Positions 1 through 8,721 of a stretch of 64,000 bases of DNA are shown piece after piece; position 1 is the first letter of the stretch, and every line of letters begins with the position of its first letter. Source of the DNA: Campylobacter concisus (GTDB taxonomy: Bacteria; Campylobacterota; Campylobacteria; Campylobacterales; Campylobacteraceae); assembly GCF_003048595.2 (NCBI RefSeq), contig NZ_CP049270.1, positions 1,798,001 to 1,862,000 of the forward strand, in the 5' to 3' direction. The position numbers and the translations under genes are program-made. The notes beneath the pieces were generated by a model that had not been told where the DNA came from, did not search any database, and was given only the letters and a program-made list of their open reading frames with translations.

Positions 1-1045
1 TTGGGTCGTAATCCGCACTCATAACGATATTTTTACCACTTCGCTTACCAGCATAAAGTAGATTATCAGCTTGTTTTATCATCTTTTCTAAGCTAAATTC
101 TCCCGTACCATCATGAGCAACTACTCCAAAAGTCATAGTTGCGTTGATCTTTATGTTTTCAAACTCAACTATATTTTTACTCAAAGTCTCTCTCACACGC
201 TCTACGATACTTACAGCTGCATCTTTTTTTACGCCCAAGACGACTGCTAAAAATTCTTCTCCGCCAAACCTAGCCACTCTATCTTTATCTCTAAATGTAT
301 TTTTAAATATGCCTGATAAGCTTCTTAAAACGGCATCTCCTGCACCGTGTCCATAGGTATCGTTTATCTTTTTAAAGTTATCAATATCGCACATAACGAT
401 TGCAAAGTCCCTATTTTTATAAAGATCGTTTTGGCTTAAAATTTTCTGCATCGAAGTACGATTTAAAAGCCCTGTTAATGGATCGTGATTTAAGATATTT
501 TCAGCCATCTCTTTTTCCTCTAAGATGCTTAAAAATATAAATAAATTTGAGCTCTCCAAAAGGTACGAAACAACAACCGAGAATACACAAACCATACTTA
601 AGTTAAAAACAAAAAGTAGATCTCTAAAGCCGTCAAAATTTTTTACAGGCTGGCCATCTAAATATACATAGCAGGCTATAGATAAAATTATTTGCACTGC
701 AACTATTATGTAGTTAAAAAATTTATAGGTAAATGAAGTAAAAAATAGTATTAGCGACGATGCTAGAAACAATAACCCAAATCCATACCCCCATCCAAGT
801 GTTAGCATACAAACTAATGCATGAAATAAAATTTCAAGCTGGACTATCAGCATTGCTATCTTGTTATTTTCAGGGCTATCGTAAATAAGCCTTAAAAGAA
901 AAAGATAGGTTGCCACCGAAAATACATTCATAACCGCTAGAATTTCTTCTTTCATAAATAAAAAAATGAAAAAATAACAGACGTGAGTTAATAATATTGA
1001 AAATATGATAATTTTTTGAGCCGTATAGAGTGAAATTCTACGCAT
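1..1045 (-). CDS. Membrane-bound GGDEF diguanylate cyclase, 3' end cut by window
   Basis: Likely makes c-di-GMP from two GTP. The N-terminal half (about 170 residues) has several hydrophobic membrane spans. The C-terminal half is a GGDEF domain with DPLTGLLNR, DIDNFKKINDTYGHGAGD and the active-site GGEEF. An RxxD inhibitory I-site (RDKD) lies exactly five residues before GGEEF, so product inhibition is likely. The ATG at 1043-1045 overlaps the stop of the upstream gene by 8 bases, which suggests translational coupling. The reading frame runs off the left edge a few residues after the typical domain end. The upstream neighbour has the same architecture, so the pair looks like a tandem duplication. 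The input signal is unknown. Confidence 0.85.
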   Translation of the reverse strand, partial: MRRISLYTAQKIIIFSILLTHVCYFFIFLFMKEEILAVMNVFSVATYLFLLRLIYDSPENNKIAMLIVQLEILFHALVCMLTLGWGYGFGLLFLASSLILFFTSFTYKFFNYIIVAVQIILSIACYVYLDGQPVKNFDGFRDLLFVFNLSMVCVFSVVVSYLLESSNLFIFLSILEEKEMAENILNHDPLTGLLNRTSMQKILSQNDLYKNRDFAIVMCDIDNFKKINDTYGHGAGDAVLRSLSGIFKNTFRDKDRVARFGGEEFLAVVLGVKKDAAVSIVERVRETLSKNIVEFENIKINATMTFGVVAHDGTGEFSLEKMIKQADNLLYAGKRSGKNIVMSADYDP

Positions 1046-2117
1046 CCGAGCCCTTTTTTAAAATTTCTAATTCGATGCGGTCTTTGCCATTTTGCTTGCC
1101 TTCGTAAAGCAGCTTATCTACTAAAGTTATGGCTTGCTCAAAATCCACCTCAATACCATTTGCACATATTAGCATGCCAAAGGTCATAGTAACTGGAGTT
1201 TTATCTGGAAGTTTTGCGTTGTTTATCTGTTTTTTAAGCCTTTTGCTCACTTCGTGGATAAATTCTATCTTTGTATCGGGCAAGATTATCAAAAATTCTT
1301 CTCCGCCCCAGCGACAAACATAGTCTTTGCCTCTAAATGATTTCTTCAAAGCACTGGCTATATCTTTTAAGACCTCATCGCCACAGTCATGTCCATATGT
1401 ATCGTTTATTTTTTTAAAATTATCAATATCGCCTAGCATTATGACTAAATTTGTGTTACCGCTTCTTTCCTTGTTGGCAATTAGTTCAAATCTTAAAGTT
1501 TTTTCTATTGTTCTTCTATTTAAAAGACCAGTTAAAAAATCATGCTTTGAGTCCTTTTCAAGCTCTTCCGTCTCTTTTCTTATTTGCTGATATCCACTAG
1601 AAGTGATGATATCTGCAAACATTGAAAGCCTTAAAACAATAAAAAAAGCAAAAACAATACTGCACACAACTATCGTCCCTCGTATAGCTGATGGGATCAG
1701 CGGCGCCTCATCTTTATGAATAAAATAAAGAAGTATAAGCAAGATTAATTCTAAAAATGCCATTATATAAGTAAGACTCTTTGAATCAAACGCTAGGAAG
1801 TAGTTTATAAAAATTACACCAACAAGTATTATCCAAATTCCAGTATTCCAACCCATAATAGTAACAATAATAGTAACAAGTAATATGATATTTAGGTGAA
1901 ATGCAAGGGATATCAATACTCTATATTTTATGTCAAATTTTATTCTAAGCAATATACCAGCTGCTATAAATAATAAGCACATAAAAAGTAGTGGTGTAGC
2001 TATGATCATAAAAAGGAACAAAGATAGTGCATTCGTAGCTATCATAACATCTAATATCGTTTTATAGATATCATCGATCGCTTTATAACTACTTTGATCT
2101 ACAAAATCGTGTGTCAA
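1038..2117 (-). CDS. Membrane-bound GGDEF diguanylate cyclase
   Basis: A 359-residue protein with about five or six hydrophobic segments in residues 30-170 and a C-terminal GGDEF domain. Visible motifs are DFLTGLLNRR, DIDNFKKINDTYGHDCGD and GGEEF, with the I-site RGKD five residues upstream of GGEEF, so an active and feedback-inhibited cyclase is expected. The membrane half does not match a named sensory domain I recognise. It lies in the same direction as, and overlaps, the second GGDEF gene. The pair differ mainly in the sensor half, as expected for paralogues reading different signals. Confidence 0.88.
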   Translation of the reverse strand: MTHDFVDQSSYKAIDDIYKTILDVMIATNALSLFLFMIIATPLLFMCLLFIAAGILLRIKFDIKYRVLISLAFHLNIILLVTIIVTIMGWNTGIWIILVGVIFINYFLAFDSKSLTYIMAFLELILLILLYFIHKDEAPLIPSAIRGTIVVCSIVFAFFIVLRLSMFADIITSSGYQQIRKETEELEKDSKHDFLTGLLNRRTIEKTLRFELIANKERSGNTNLVIMLGDIDNFKKINDTYGHDCGDEVLKDIASALKKSFRGKDYVCRWGGEEFLIILPDTKIEFIHEVSKRLKKQINNAKLPDKTPVTMTFGMLICANGIEVDFEQAITLVDKLLYEGKQNGKDRIELEILKKGSDA

Positions 2118-2163
2118 ACAAAACTCCCTGTAAATTTATTCCATTAAATTTCATTAAGTCATT

Positions 2164-2322
2164 CTAATAAGAGTCGTAACTATCTTCGTCCTCGTCACTA
2201 TCTTCGTAGTTGTAGTCATTTTCATCGTAATTATAGTCATAACTATCGCTACTATCGTCCTCATCGTCATTAAATTCAGAGTAGTCTTCTTCTACTTCTT
2301 CATAGTCAAAATCATCACTCAT
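2164..2322 (-). CDS. Small highly acidic Asp/Glu/Tyr-rich protein
   Basis: A 52-residue protein beginning MSDDFDYEEVEEDYSEF. Almost every residue is D, E, S, Y or N; there is no Lys or Arg and no signal peptide or membrane segment. The start is set by an AAGGAG ribosome-binding site six bases before the ATG at 2320-2322. That site overlaps the stop region of the mscS-type gene 10 bases upstream, so the two are probably co-transcribed and coupled. Composition suggests an intrinsically disordered polyanion. No function can be assigned from sequence. Confidence 0.7.
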   Translation of the reverse strand: MSDDFDYEEVEEDYSEFNDDEDDSSDSYDYNYDENDYNYEDSDEDEDSYDSY

Positions 2323-2332
2323 TGTTTTCTCC

Positions 2333-4177
2333 TTAAATTTTATCTTTGACACTTTCAATATACAAGCTTTGGCTTGGGAATGCGAAATTTAGACCATTTT
2401 GCTTTAAAATATCCATAATCTTTAGCATTACATCTTGTTTGACATCTAAAAATTCTCCCCAAACGATAGTCTTTGCAAAACAATAAACTAAGATATTTAT
2501 CGAGCTATCTGCAAAATCATCAACCACGACAAATAAATTTGATTTATATCCAGCATAATCATCAACTGAAACTATACTTTGTCTATATTTTAGCCCTTTT
2601 TTCTTTGCTGTTATATCCTCACTTTTGGCAATATCTGGATGATTTATCAACATAGTTTTTATATCATCTACACATTTTTTAATCTCATCAGTTGTCGCTC
2701 CATATTCAATGCCTATTAGCATTCTGATACGTCTACCGACTTTTCTTCTACTCCAGTTTCTAACAGGATCACTTGCTAGTTTTGAGTTTGGCACAAAGAT
2801 TAAAGCATTATCAAAACTTCTAATAGTCGTCTTTCTAAAGCCAACCTCAACAACAGTGCCCTCTATATCACCACAAACTATCCAGTCTCCTTGCGAAAAT
2901 GAGTTATCAAAGAGCATCATGACAGAAGCAAAGAAGTTTGCGATGATATCTTTTGCAGCAAATGCAACAGCAAGACCACCGATACCAAGTGAAGCTATGA
3001 GTGCTGATATATCAAAGCCAAGCTTTTGAAGAATTAGTAAAAGTGCGATTATTAATACGATTACGTAGACTACTTTTAAAACTAAATTTACGACCTCTTT
3101 TCGTCTGCTTTTTTGAGCAATTTTATCGATTATTACTATGCCATAACCATTTAGGATGGTTAAAACAAGCCATGAAAACGCGACTATATATACGATCGAG
3201 AAGATATTTGCTAGAGTTAATGGCACTGGCACTGGATAAAAGCCAACACCGATACAAATATTTAGCGCATAAATGATAAGAAGTGCAGAGATAGGCTTTT
3301 TAACGATATCTACTATCTGATCCTTTGCCTCCTTTACACCTTCACCAGAGGCAATAAGTGACATAAGCCAGTACGTGAGTTTGGCAAGAATTCTTGTAAG
3401 TGAGACAAAAAATAAAAATACTACGATTATAACTACGATCTTACCAACGTTAAATTTTGCCGAATTTATAGAAGTTAGCTTATTTATATATTCGACCGTA
3501 TCGACTAAATTTAGCTCTGATAAGATCATGCTTGAGCTCAGAAGATCGGCATTGTTTTTAAGATAGATTAAAATTTCCTCATCAGTCTCTTTTTTTAAAT
3601 CAAGCTCGGCAAATGCGTTATCGTAAGAGTTTGAAGTCTCATTTAGTGAATCTTTTAGCTCTTTTATGCTGACGTAAGAATTTGTTTGTAAATTTAAAAG
3701 TCCGTTATCTATCACCTCTTTTATAGAATTTGCCTTAGCACCCTTTTTAAAGATCTCTTCAAGGCTAATAAGCGCTGAGTAGTAAGCGTAGTCGACTTTC
3801 ATCTTTTCAAGTTCAATGGCACTTTGGATATAAGCGTCTTTATTTGATTGTTTTTCTAGCCTAGCTACTTTTTTTTCTAGATTATTTTTTTGCAAAATAA
3901 ATTTGTCAATATCGCTTTGAGTCACTTCAATCTGCATGATATATAGCGGAATTTTTTCCAAAAGATCGTTCTTCTTCTTCTGAAGGCTGGCTAAATTTGA
4001 ATTATCTGTTTTTGAAGAGTTTGTATCTTTTTGCTGTGCTTTTATAATCTGGATTTGATTGTTTAAAGTTAAGATCTGATTTGTTAGGCTTATGATGCTT
4101 TCTTCTTGCGTTTTATTATCTTCGGCACCAAAAAGAGTTAAAAATGAGAGCAAGACGATGGTTAAAATTTTACGCAT
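2333..4177 (-). CDS. MscS-family mechanosensitive ion channel
   Basis: A channel that probably releases small solutes on hypo-osmotic shock. The 614 residues show a signal peptide (MRKILTIVLLSFLTLFGAED), a coiled-coil-rich periplasmic part to about residue 240, several membrane helices, and then the MscS pore helix (LIASLGIGGLAVAFAAKD) followed by the MscS beta domain with RNWSRRK. This is longer than E. coli MscS (286) and like the extended epsilonproteobacterial type. I chose ATG 4177 over GTG 4183 because AAGGGG sits five bases before it. The start overlaps the canB stop by 8 bases. The same canB neighbour is found in C. jejuni (Cj0237/Cj0238, from memory). Confidence 0.88.
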   Translation of the reverse strand: MRKILTIVLLSFLTLFGAEDNKTQEESIISLTNQILTLNNQIQIIKAQQKDTNSSKTDNSNLASLQKKKNDLLEKIPLYIMQIEVTQSDIDKFILQKNNLEKKVARLEKQSNKDAYIQSAIELEKMKVDYAYYSALISLEEIFKKGAKANSIKEVIDNGLLNLQTNSYVSIKELKDSLNETSNSYDNAFAELDLKKETDEEILIYLKNNADLLSSSMILSELNLVDTVEYINKLTSINSAKFNVGKIVVIIVVFLFFVSLTRILAKLTYWLMSLIASGEGVKEAKDQIVDIVKKPISALLIIYALNICIGVGFYPVPVPLTLANIFSIVYIVAFSWLVLTILNGYGIVIIDKIAQKSRRKEVVNLVLKVVYVIVLIIALLLILQKLGFDISALIASLGIGGLAVAFAAKDIIANFFASVMMLFDNSFSQGDWIVCGDIEGTVVEVGFRKTTIRSFDNALIFVPNSKLASDPVRNWSRRKVGRRIRMLIGIEYGATTDEIKKCVDDIKTMLINHPDIAKSEDITAKKKGLKYRQSIVSVDDYAGYKSNLFVVVDDFADSSINILVYCFAKTIVWGEFLDVKQDVMLKIMDILKQNGLNFAFPSQSLYIESVKDKI

Positions 4178-4814
4178 TTTCACCCCTTTTATCTGCTAAA
4201 AGTTTGAATGTGCCCTCTTTTAAATCGTAGCTGAAAATTTCACCAGTTTCTATAATGTAGTGCCAGCCATAAATTTGAAGGTTTCCTCTTTCATACTCCT
4301 CTTTTACATTTGGATAAGTCATTATATTTTCGATCGAATTTATCACATTTAATCTCTCAGTTAGCCACGCCATCTTTGCTGGATCGTCGCTTGTAAATTT
4401 AAGCACTTCTCGCTTGACCGGCTCTATTAGCTTTATCCAATTTCTAACATTTGGCGTAGTTTTGAGCTTTTTTTCATCCATATAAAGCGCTGCGCATCCG
4501 CCGCAGTCAGAGTGTCCGCAAATAATGATATTTTTGATATTTAAAAGCTCTAATGCATATTCGATAGCAGAAGTCGTTGCCAAAAATTCCTCGCTCACTC
4601 TATAAGGTGGCACGATATTTGCGATATTTCTTACCATAAAAAGCTCGCCTGGCAGGCAGTTTGTTATAAGATTTGGCACAACTCGTGAATCTACACATGA
4701 GATGAAAAGCGTATGCGGGTCTTGTTTGTGTTGTAGGCTTTTAAAGAGCTCTTCATGCTCTAAAAAGCCATCTTCCATAAATTTTATTGCACCTTCAAGT
4801 AGGGAATCATCCAT
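4170..4814 (-). CDS. canB: Beta-class carbonic anhydrase
   Basis: Interconverts CO2 and bicarbonate, supplying bicarbonate to carboxylases in a capnophilic organism. At 214 residues it is the usual length. Zinc ligands and the catalytic dyad are visible as Cys40-Val-Asp42-Ser-Arg44, His101 and Cys104 (CGHSDCGGC). No signal peptide, so cytoplasmic. It is the first gene of a minus-strand run with the MscS-type channel, and it is divergent from the BI-1 gene across a 170-base AT-rich gap that must hold both promoters. Confidence 0.95.
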   Translation of the reverse strand: MDDSLLEGAIKFMEDGFLEHEELFKSLQHKQDPHTLFISCVDSRVVPNLITNCLPGELFMVRNIANIVPPYRVSEEFLATTSAIEYALELLNIKNIIICGHSDCGGCAALYMDEKKLKTTPNVRNWIKLIEPVKREVLKFTSDDPAKMAWLTERLNVINSIENIMTYPNVKEEYERGNLQIYGWHYIIETGEIFSYDLKEGTFKLLADKRGENA

Positions 4815-4985
4815 AAAAATTTATTCTCCATTTTTATATTTTTATGCGATTATAGCAACTTTTATTTAATCTAAAAACTGCTTATTAATATAAAATTTTA
4901 GTTAATATTATTTATTAATATTCTTTTTATTTATTGTTTAATGATTTTAGGTTAAACTCATCCTAAAAATTCGTAAGGAGAAAAA

Positions 4986-5684
4986 ATGAGTTTGTATGAC
5001 AGAAACTATGCAAACCAAAATCAAGAGGAACTTGCCTACTCTCAAAGCTCACTAAGCACTTTTATAAAGCAAACTTATCAGCTTTTTGCGGCTTCGCTAC
5101 TTTCGGCTACAGCTGGTGCTTATGTTGGCATTAGTATGGCTGGAATTTTTGCAGCAAATAGATTTTTGTTTTGGGGACTTGTAATAGTCGAGTTTGCGCT
5201 ACTTTTTGGACTAATGGCGGCTAAACGCAAAGAGGGATTAAATTTAATACTTCTTTTTGCATTTACATTTGTAAGTGGCCTTACGCTAACTCCGCTACTT
5301 TCAGCGATCTTAGCTATGCCAAGTGGTGCTGGTATTGTAGCTCAAGCGTTTGGTTTAACGACTGTTGCTTTTGGCTCACTAAGCGTAATTGCCATGAACT
5401 CAAAACGTGATTTTACAACGATGGGCAAAATGCTATTTATAACTTTAATAGTTATCGTAGTAGCAGCTGTTATCAATATTTTCGTCAAAAGCACAATGTT
5501 TCAACTTGTAATCGCAAGTATTTCATCGATCCTATTTAGTGCGTATATACTTTATGACACACAAAATATTATCCGCGGAAACTATGAAACACCAGTTGAA
5601 GGAGCGGTTGCGTTGTATCTTGATTTTATAAATCTTTTCACATCACTGCTTCAAATTTTAGGAATTTTCAATAGAAACGACTAA
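4986..5684 (+). CDS. Bax inhibitor-1/YccA family membrane protein
   Basis: A 232-residue integral membrane protein with about seven hydrophobic helices, starting after a short polar N-terminus (YDRNYANQNQEELAYSQ). The C-terminal ASISSILFSAYILYDTQNII and DFINLFTSLLQIL are typical of the BI-1 (TMBIM) family, which in bacteria includes pH-sensitive Ca2+ leak channels and FtsH modulators. The role here is not determined by sequence. Start supported by AAGGAG seven bases before the ATG. First gene of a plus-strand run continuing to frr. Confidence 0.9.
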   Translation: MSLYDRNYANQNQEELAYSQSSLSTFIKQTYQLFAASLLSATAGAYVGISMAGIFAANRFLFWGLVIVEFALLFGLMAAKRKEGLNLILLFAFTFVSGLTLTPLLSAILAMPSGAGIVAQAFGLTTVAFGSLSVIAMNSKRDFTTMGKMLFITLIVIVVAAVINIFVKSTMFQLVIASISSILFSAYILYDTQNIIRGNYETPVEGAVALYLDFINLFTSLLQILGIFNRND

Positions 5685-5703
5685 AAATGAGCGCATTTAC
5701 CGT

Positions 5704-6060
5704 GTGATAGATGCGAATTTAAACAGACTAAAAGAAGGGCTTCGTGTCGTTGAAGATATAAAAAGATATGTCTTTGACGACTCCGAGGTCGCCTACAAAA
5801 TAAAATTTCTTCGCCACAAAGCAAAGATTCCACAAGATGACTTTTTGAAATTTAGAAATTCTAAAAACGACGTCCTAAAAACCAGCACAAAAAGTGAACA
5901 AACAAGATCAAATTTGGACGAGATCGTCACTGCAAATTTCAAACGCGCACAGGAAAGTGCTCGCGTACTTGAAGAGTGTTTTAAACTTATAAATTTAGAG
6001 TATGCTGAACTTTTTAAGTCGATAAGATACGAGCTTTATGAGCTTGAAAAAGAACTTTAA
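5704..6060 (+). CDS. ThiD2-like thiamine-phosphate synthesis protein, start uncertain
   Basis: A 118-residue protein with IDANLNRLKEGLRVVEDIKR near its start, the signature of the ThiD2/ThiE-associated domain (HMP-P kinase-like) of thiamine synthesis. It stands alone here without a fused ThiE. The only in-frame start is GTG 5704, but in-frame codons just upstream (5689-5703) read ERIYR, which normally belongs to this family. An ATG at 5687 is in another frame and stops at 5705. This looks like a short deletion at the start, with GTG as a possible rescue start. Thiamine role is by family resemblance only. Confidence 0.65.
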   Translation: MIDANLNRLKEGLRVVEDIKRYVFDDSEVAYKIKFLRHKAKIPQDDFLKFRNSKNDVLKTSTKSEQTRSNLDEIVTANFKRAQESARVLEECFKLINLEYAELFKSIRYELYELEKEL

Positions 6061-6082
6061 CTAAAAATTCAAATCTTTTTTG

Positions 6083-6088
6083 TATAAT
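6083..6088 (+). promoter_or_regulatory. Sigma-70 type -10 box upstream of secG
   Basis: TATAAT preceded by a T-run and G (TTTTTTG), the usual Campylobacter extended -10 pattern, 38 bases before the secG GTG. No clear -35 box, as is normal in this genus. Confidence 0.55.
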
Positions 6089-6125
6089 CGCAAACTATTA
6101 TTTTTAAAAATTTAAAGGAAATTTC

Positions 6126-6455
6126 GTGAGTTTTATATTTTTAATCCTACAATTTGCTCTTGCTGTAATCATCACTATCGCGGTATTGCTTCAAAAAAGC
6201 TCATCTATTGGACTTGGAGCATATAGTGGAAGTAACGAAAGTCTTTTTGGGGCAAAGGGGCCGGCTGGATTTTTAGCCAAATTTACATTCATAGTTGGCA
6301 TTTTATTTATCCTAAATACACTTGTGCTAGGATATTTTTACAACAAAGATCTAAAACGCTCTATCGTTGATACAGTAGATAGTAAATCTCTAGTCGTACC
6401 AAAATCAAGTGACGTGCCATCAGCTCCTAGCGTACCACAAACTCCAGCAAAATAA
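6126..6455 (+). CDS. secG: Preprotein translocase subunit SecG
   Basis: Auxiliary subunit of the SecYEG inner-membrane protein channel. The 109 residues show two hydrophobic helices (residues 1-21 and about 55-75) flanking GLGAYSGSNESLFGAKG, the conserved SecG loop, then a hydrophilic Pro/Ser/Val-rich tail. GTG start with AAGGAA seven bases upstream. It has its own -10 box and is followed two bases after its stop by the deacetylase gene. Confidence 0.93.
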   Translation: MSFIFLILQFALAVIITIAVLLQKSSSIGLGAYSGSNESLFGAKGPAGFLAKFTFIVGILFILNTLVLGYFYNKDLKRSIVDTVDSKSLVVPKSSDVPSAPSVPQTPAK

Positions 6456-6457
6456 CA

Positions 6458-7417
6458 ATGATAAAAACGTTTTTAGCGTCATTTTTGACGCTAACGTTTG
6501 CTTTTGCAGACGCCCATATCTTAGTTTATCATCGCTTTGATGATCCAAGACATGCCAGCACTGATATCTCTATCAAAAATTTAAGAGAACAATTTGAATA
6601 TTTTAAAAACAACGGCTACGAAGTCGTAAAGCTTTCTAAATTAGTTAATGCGCTAAATTCTGGCGAAGAGATACCAGATAACTGGATTGTCATTACTATT
6701 GATGATGGCTACAAAAGCTTTTATGATAACGCGCTTAATGTTTTTAAAGAATACGACTATCCATTTGCCATGATGATATATGTCGAGGCTATTGCTGGAA
6801 AATATGGCGATTATTTGACATTTGATCAGCTAAAAGAGCTAGAAGCCTACGGCGAGATCGGCTACCACTCATACGCACACCCAAGGATGACCAAACTTAG
6901 TGATGAAGCGCTAAGAGAAGATTTTCAAAAAGGTGTAGAAACTTTTGAAAAACATATGGGCTATAAACCAAAATTTTTTGCTGTGCCTTACGGTGAGATC
7001 GATAAAAGAGTGGTTGAGCTTACGAAAGAATTTGGATTTTTGGCACTTCTAAACCAAAACTCAGGCGCTGTTTCAAGCAAGAGCGACGTTTACGATCTTT
7101 ATAGAACGCCTGTGATGAACGGCACCAAAATAGCACTAACGTTTAATAGTAAATTTTTAAATGCTCAGTGGATATTTCCAGAGGGCTATCCGCAAAATAA
7201 TGCGATCGATAAGCTAATCATCAAAACCGATACAAATGCTAGTGAAGGCAGCTTTTTCATCACTGGCTTTGACGGCTTTAAAAAAGTACCTATGACAAAT
7301 GGCGTTTTTGAGTGTAAATTTGACCCACCGCTTGATAAACGCAAAGTTTTAATATCACTAAAAGTAGATCATCAACGAAGTACAAAACTTCTAATAAAGG
7401 ACATCAATGCTAAATAA
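6458..7417 (+). CDS. Exported polysaccharide deacetylase (NodB-like)
   Basis: A 319-residue protein with signal peptide [19 protein letters not shown] and a NodB-homology domain: [10 protein letters not shown], the metal-binding [12 protein letters not shown] and HSYAHPRM, and the [12 protein letters not shown] motif. Such enzymes remove acetyl groups from peptidoglycan or other polysaccharides; the substrate here is unknown. The C-terminal ~90 residues look like a beta-rich accessory part. There is no good ribosome-binding site, so translation is probably coupled to secG. The last 11 bases overlap the frr start. Confidence 0.85.
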   Translation: MIKTFLASFLTLTFAFADAHILVYHRFDDPRHASTDISIKNLREQFEYFKNNGYEVVKLSKLVNALNSGEEIPDNWIVITIDDGYKSFYDNALNVFKEYDYPFAMMIYVEAIAGKYGDYLTFDQLKELEAYGEIGYHSYAHPRMTKLSDEALREDFQKGVETFEKHMGYKPKFFAVPYGEIDKRVVELTKEFGFLALLNQNSGAVSSKSDVYDLYRTPVMNGTKIALTFNSKFLNAQWIFPEGYPQNNAIDKLIIKTDTNASEGSFFITGFDGFKKVPMTNGVFECKFDPPLDKRKVLISLKVDHQRSTKLLIKDINAK

Positions 7418-7964
7418 AATTTATGAAACACAAAAAGAGGGCTGCGAGAAGGCAATCGCTTCATTAAAGCGCGATTTTACAACGCTTAGAACAGGCAAGG
7501 TAAACATTAACATCGTAGATCACGTAATGGTTGATTATTACGGCTCACCAACTCCACTTAATCAAGTAGCCACTGTGCTTACAAGCGATGCTTCGACTAT
7601 TGCTATCACGCCTTGGGAAAAGAGCATGATAAAAGCGATCTCGTCAGCTATCCAAGCTGCAAATATCGGCGTCAATCCAAACAGCGACGGCGAGAGCGTT
7701 AAGCTATTTTTCCCACCAATGACTGTTGAGCAACGCCAAGAAAATGCAAAACATGCAAAAGCTATGGGAGAAAAGGCAAAGGTAAGTATCAGAAACGTTA
7801 GAAAAGACGCAAATGACGAGGTCAAAAAGCTTGAAAAAGACAAAGCTATAACTGAAGACGAGAGTAAAAAGGGACAGGATGAGGTTCAAAAGATAACCGA
7901 CACCTACACTGCAAAAATCGATACTCTTGTAAAAGAAAAAGAAGCCGAGCTTTTAAAAATCTAA
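7407..7964 (+). CDS. frr: Ribosome recycling factor
   Basis: Splits post-termination ribosomes together with EF-G. The 185 residues are the standard length, with the conserved [20 protein letters not shown] near the N-terminus, WEKSMIKAI, and the C-terminal Lys/Glu-rich helical arm. ATG overlaps the end of the deacetylase gene. Order secG-frr matches C. jejuni with the deacetylase inserted between. Confidence 0.96.
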   Translation: MLNKIYETQKEGCEKAIASLKRDFTTLRTGKVNINIVDHVMVDYYGSPTPLNQVATVLTSDASTIAITPWEKSMIKAISSAIQAANIGVNPNSDGESVKLFFPPMTVEQRQENAKHAKAMGEKAKVSIRNVRKDANDEVKKLEKDKAITEDESKKGQDEVQKITDTYTAKIDTLVKEKEAELLKI

Positions 7965-7984
7965 AATTTTTAGAAATTTTTCCT

Positions 7985-8012
7985 TATCTAGCTACTTTTA
8001 TGTAGCTAGATA
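7985..8012 (+). terminator. Hairpin after frr
   Basis: Perfect 11-bp stem (TATCTAGCTAC with GTAGCTAGATA) and a TTTTAT loop 20 bases after the frr stop. The run after the stem is only moderately T-rich, so efficiency is uncertain. Confidence 0.6.
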
Positions 8013-8473
8013 TTCTCTCAAAATAATATTTCAAAAAAATATTTATCAGCAAGTAGTTTAATTTTTTGTCTGTTGTGTTTTATCTATTAAATATAAATAA
8101 ATCCTAACTACATAAAACATAGCCACCACTTTGTCTTTAAACTATTTTCATGGATTGCTTTAATTTAAATTTTTATTTTGGATTCGTCTTAAATTCTTTA
8201 TTCAATATTATTAATTTTATTTATATTTATACATAGTGGTATGACCTATTATATATTTTGGATGTGCTACTACAAATATTATTTTTAGAATTTAAGATAG
8301 CCAAAAATAAAATATAAAAACTCTTAAACTTTCCCTTATCTTACAGTATCTTACTTTGAATAAGCAATTTGATACTATTTTTAGTTTTAGTAAATTTTTA
8401 TAAAAATTTTCTTATAGCCATTATGAACAATAAATCTAGGTAATGCTTTATAAAATAAACAAGGAATTAGAAG
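8013..8473. other. AT-rich gap, no gene seen
   Basis: About 460 bases of very AT-rich DNA between the frr hairpin and the left island boundary. I see no ORF with a credible ribosome-binding site on either strand, no tRNA and no strong hairpin. Confidence 0.6.
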
Positions 8474-8491
8474 GTGGCCGGGAGATAGGGA
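8474..8491. repeat. Left attachment site (att core) of the tRNA-Ser island
   Basis: GTGGCCGGGAGATAGGGA, identical to 23604-23621, which covers the last 17 bases of the tRNA-Ser gene including the encoded CCA. After this the match ends (ACACC against TTCGA). A lone tRNA 3' end with no gene body is the classic footprint of site-specific integration by a tyrosine recombinase. Confidence 0.85.
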
Positions 8492-8593
8492 CACCTAGAG
8501 TGTAAAAACATTTTTCATTACTACAAGTACCTAAAAATGGGATTTCTATGGTATTTTTAAGAGTATAAATTTTGACTCTTTCTGGGTAAAAAG

Positions 8594-8682
8594 ATGTAAC
8601 AAGCCTATGTAACAAGTCTAGCACCATTAATTCCTTTCCTCTGCGATATTTTATATAAAATTTCGTCCAAAATTTTAGACGA
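8594..8682. repeat. Putative recombinase arm sites, left end
   Basis: Two copies of ATGTAACAAG 13 bases apart (8594, 8607), then TCGTCCAAAATTTTAGACGA at 8663-8682. The right end carries ATGTAACA (23476), GTGTAACA (23498) and TCGTCCGAAATTTGAGACGA (23514-23533), the last matching 18 of 20. The shared set near both ends suggests recombinase or accessory-protein binding sites. Confidence 0.5.
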
Positions 8683-8721
8683 TTTTTATTTAAATATATT
8701 AATCGGCAACCGTCAGGTTAC

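Noticed and set aside
7562-7889. Antisense frames inside frr
   Set aside because: Shadows of frr; Ser/Phe/Leu-rich translations without ribosome-binding sites.
8474-8491. A second tRNA-Ser gene at the left boundary
   Set aside because: Only the last 17 bases of the tRNA match; the rest of the cloverleaf is absent.
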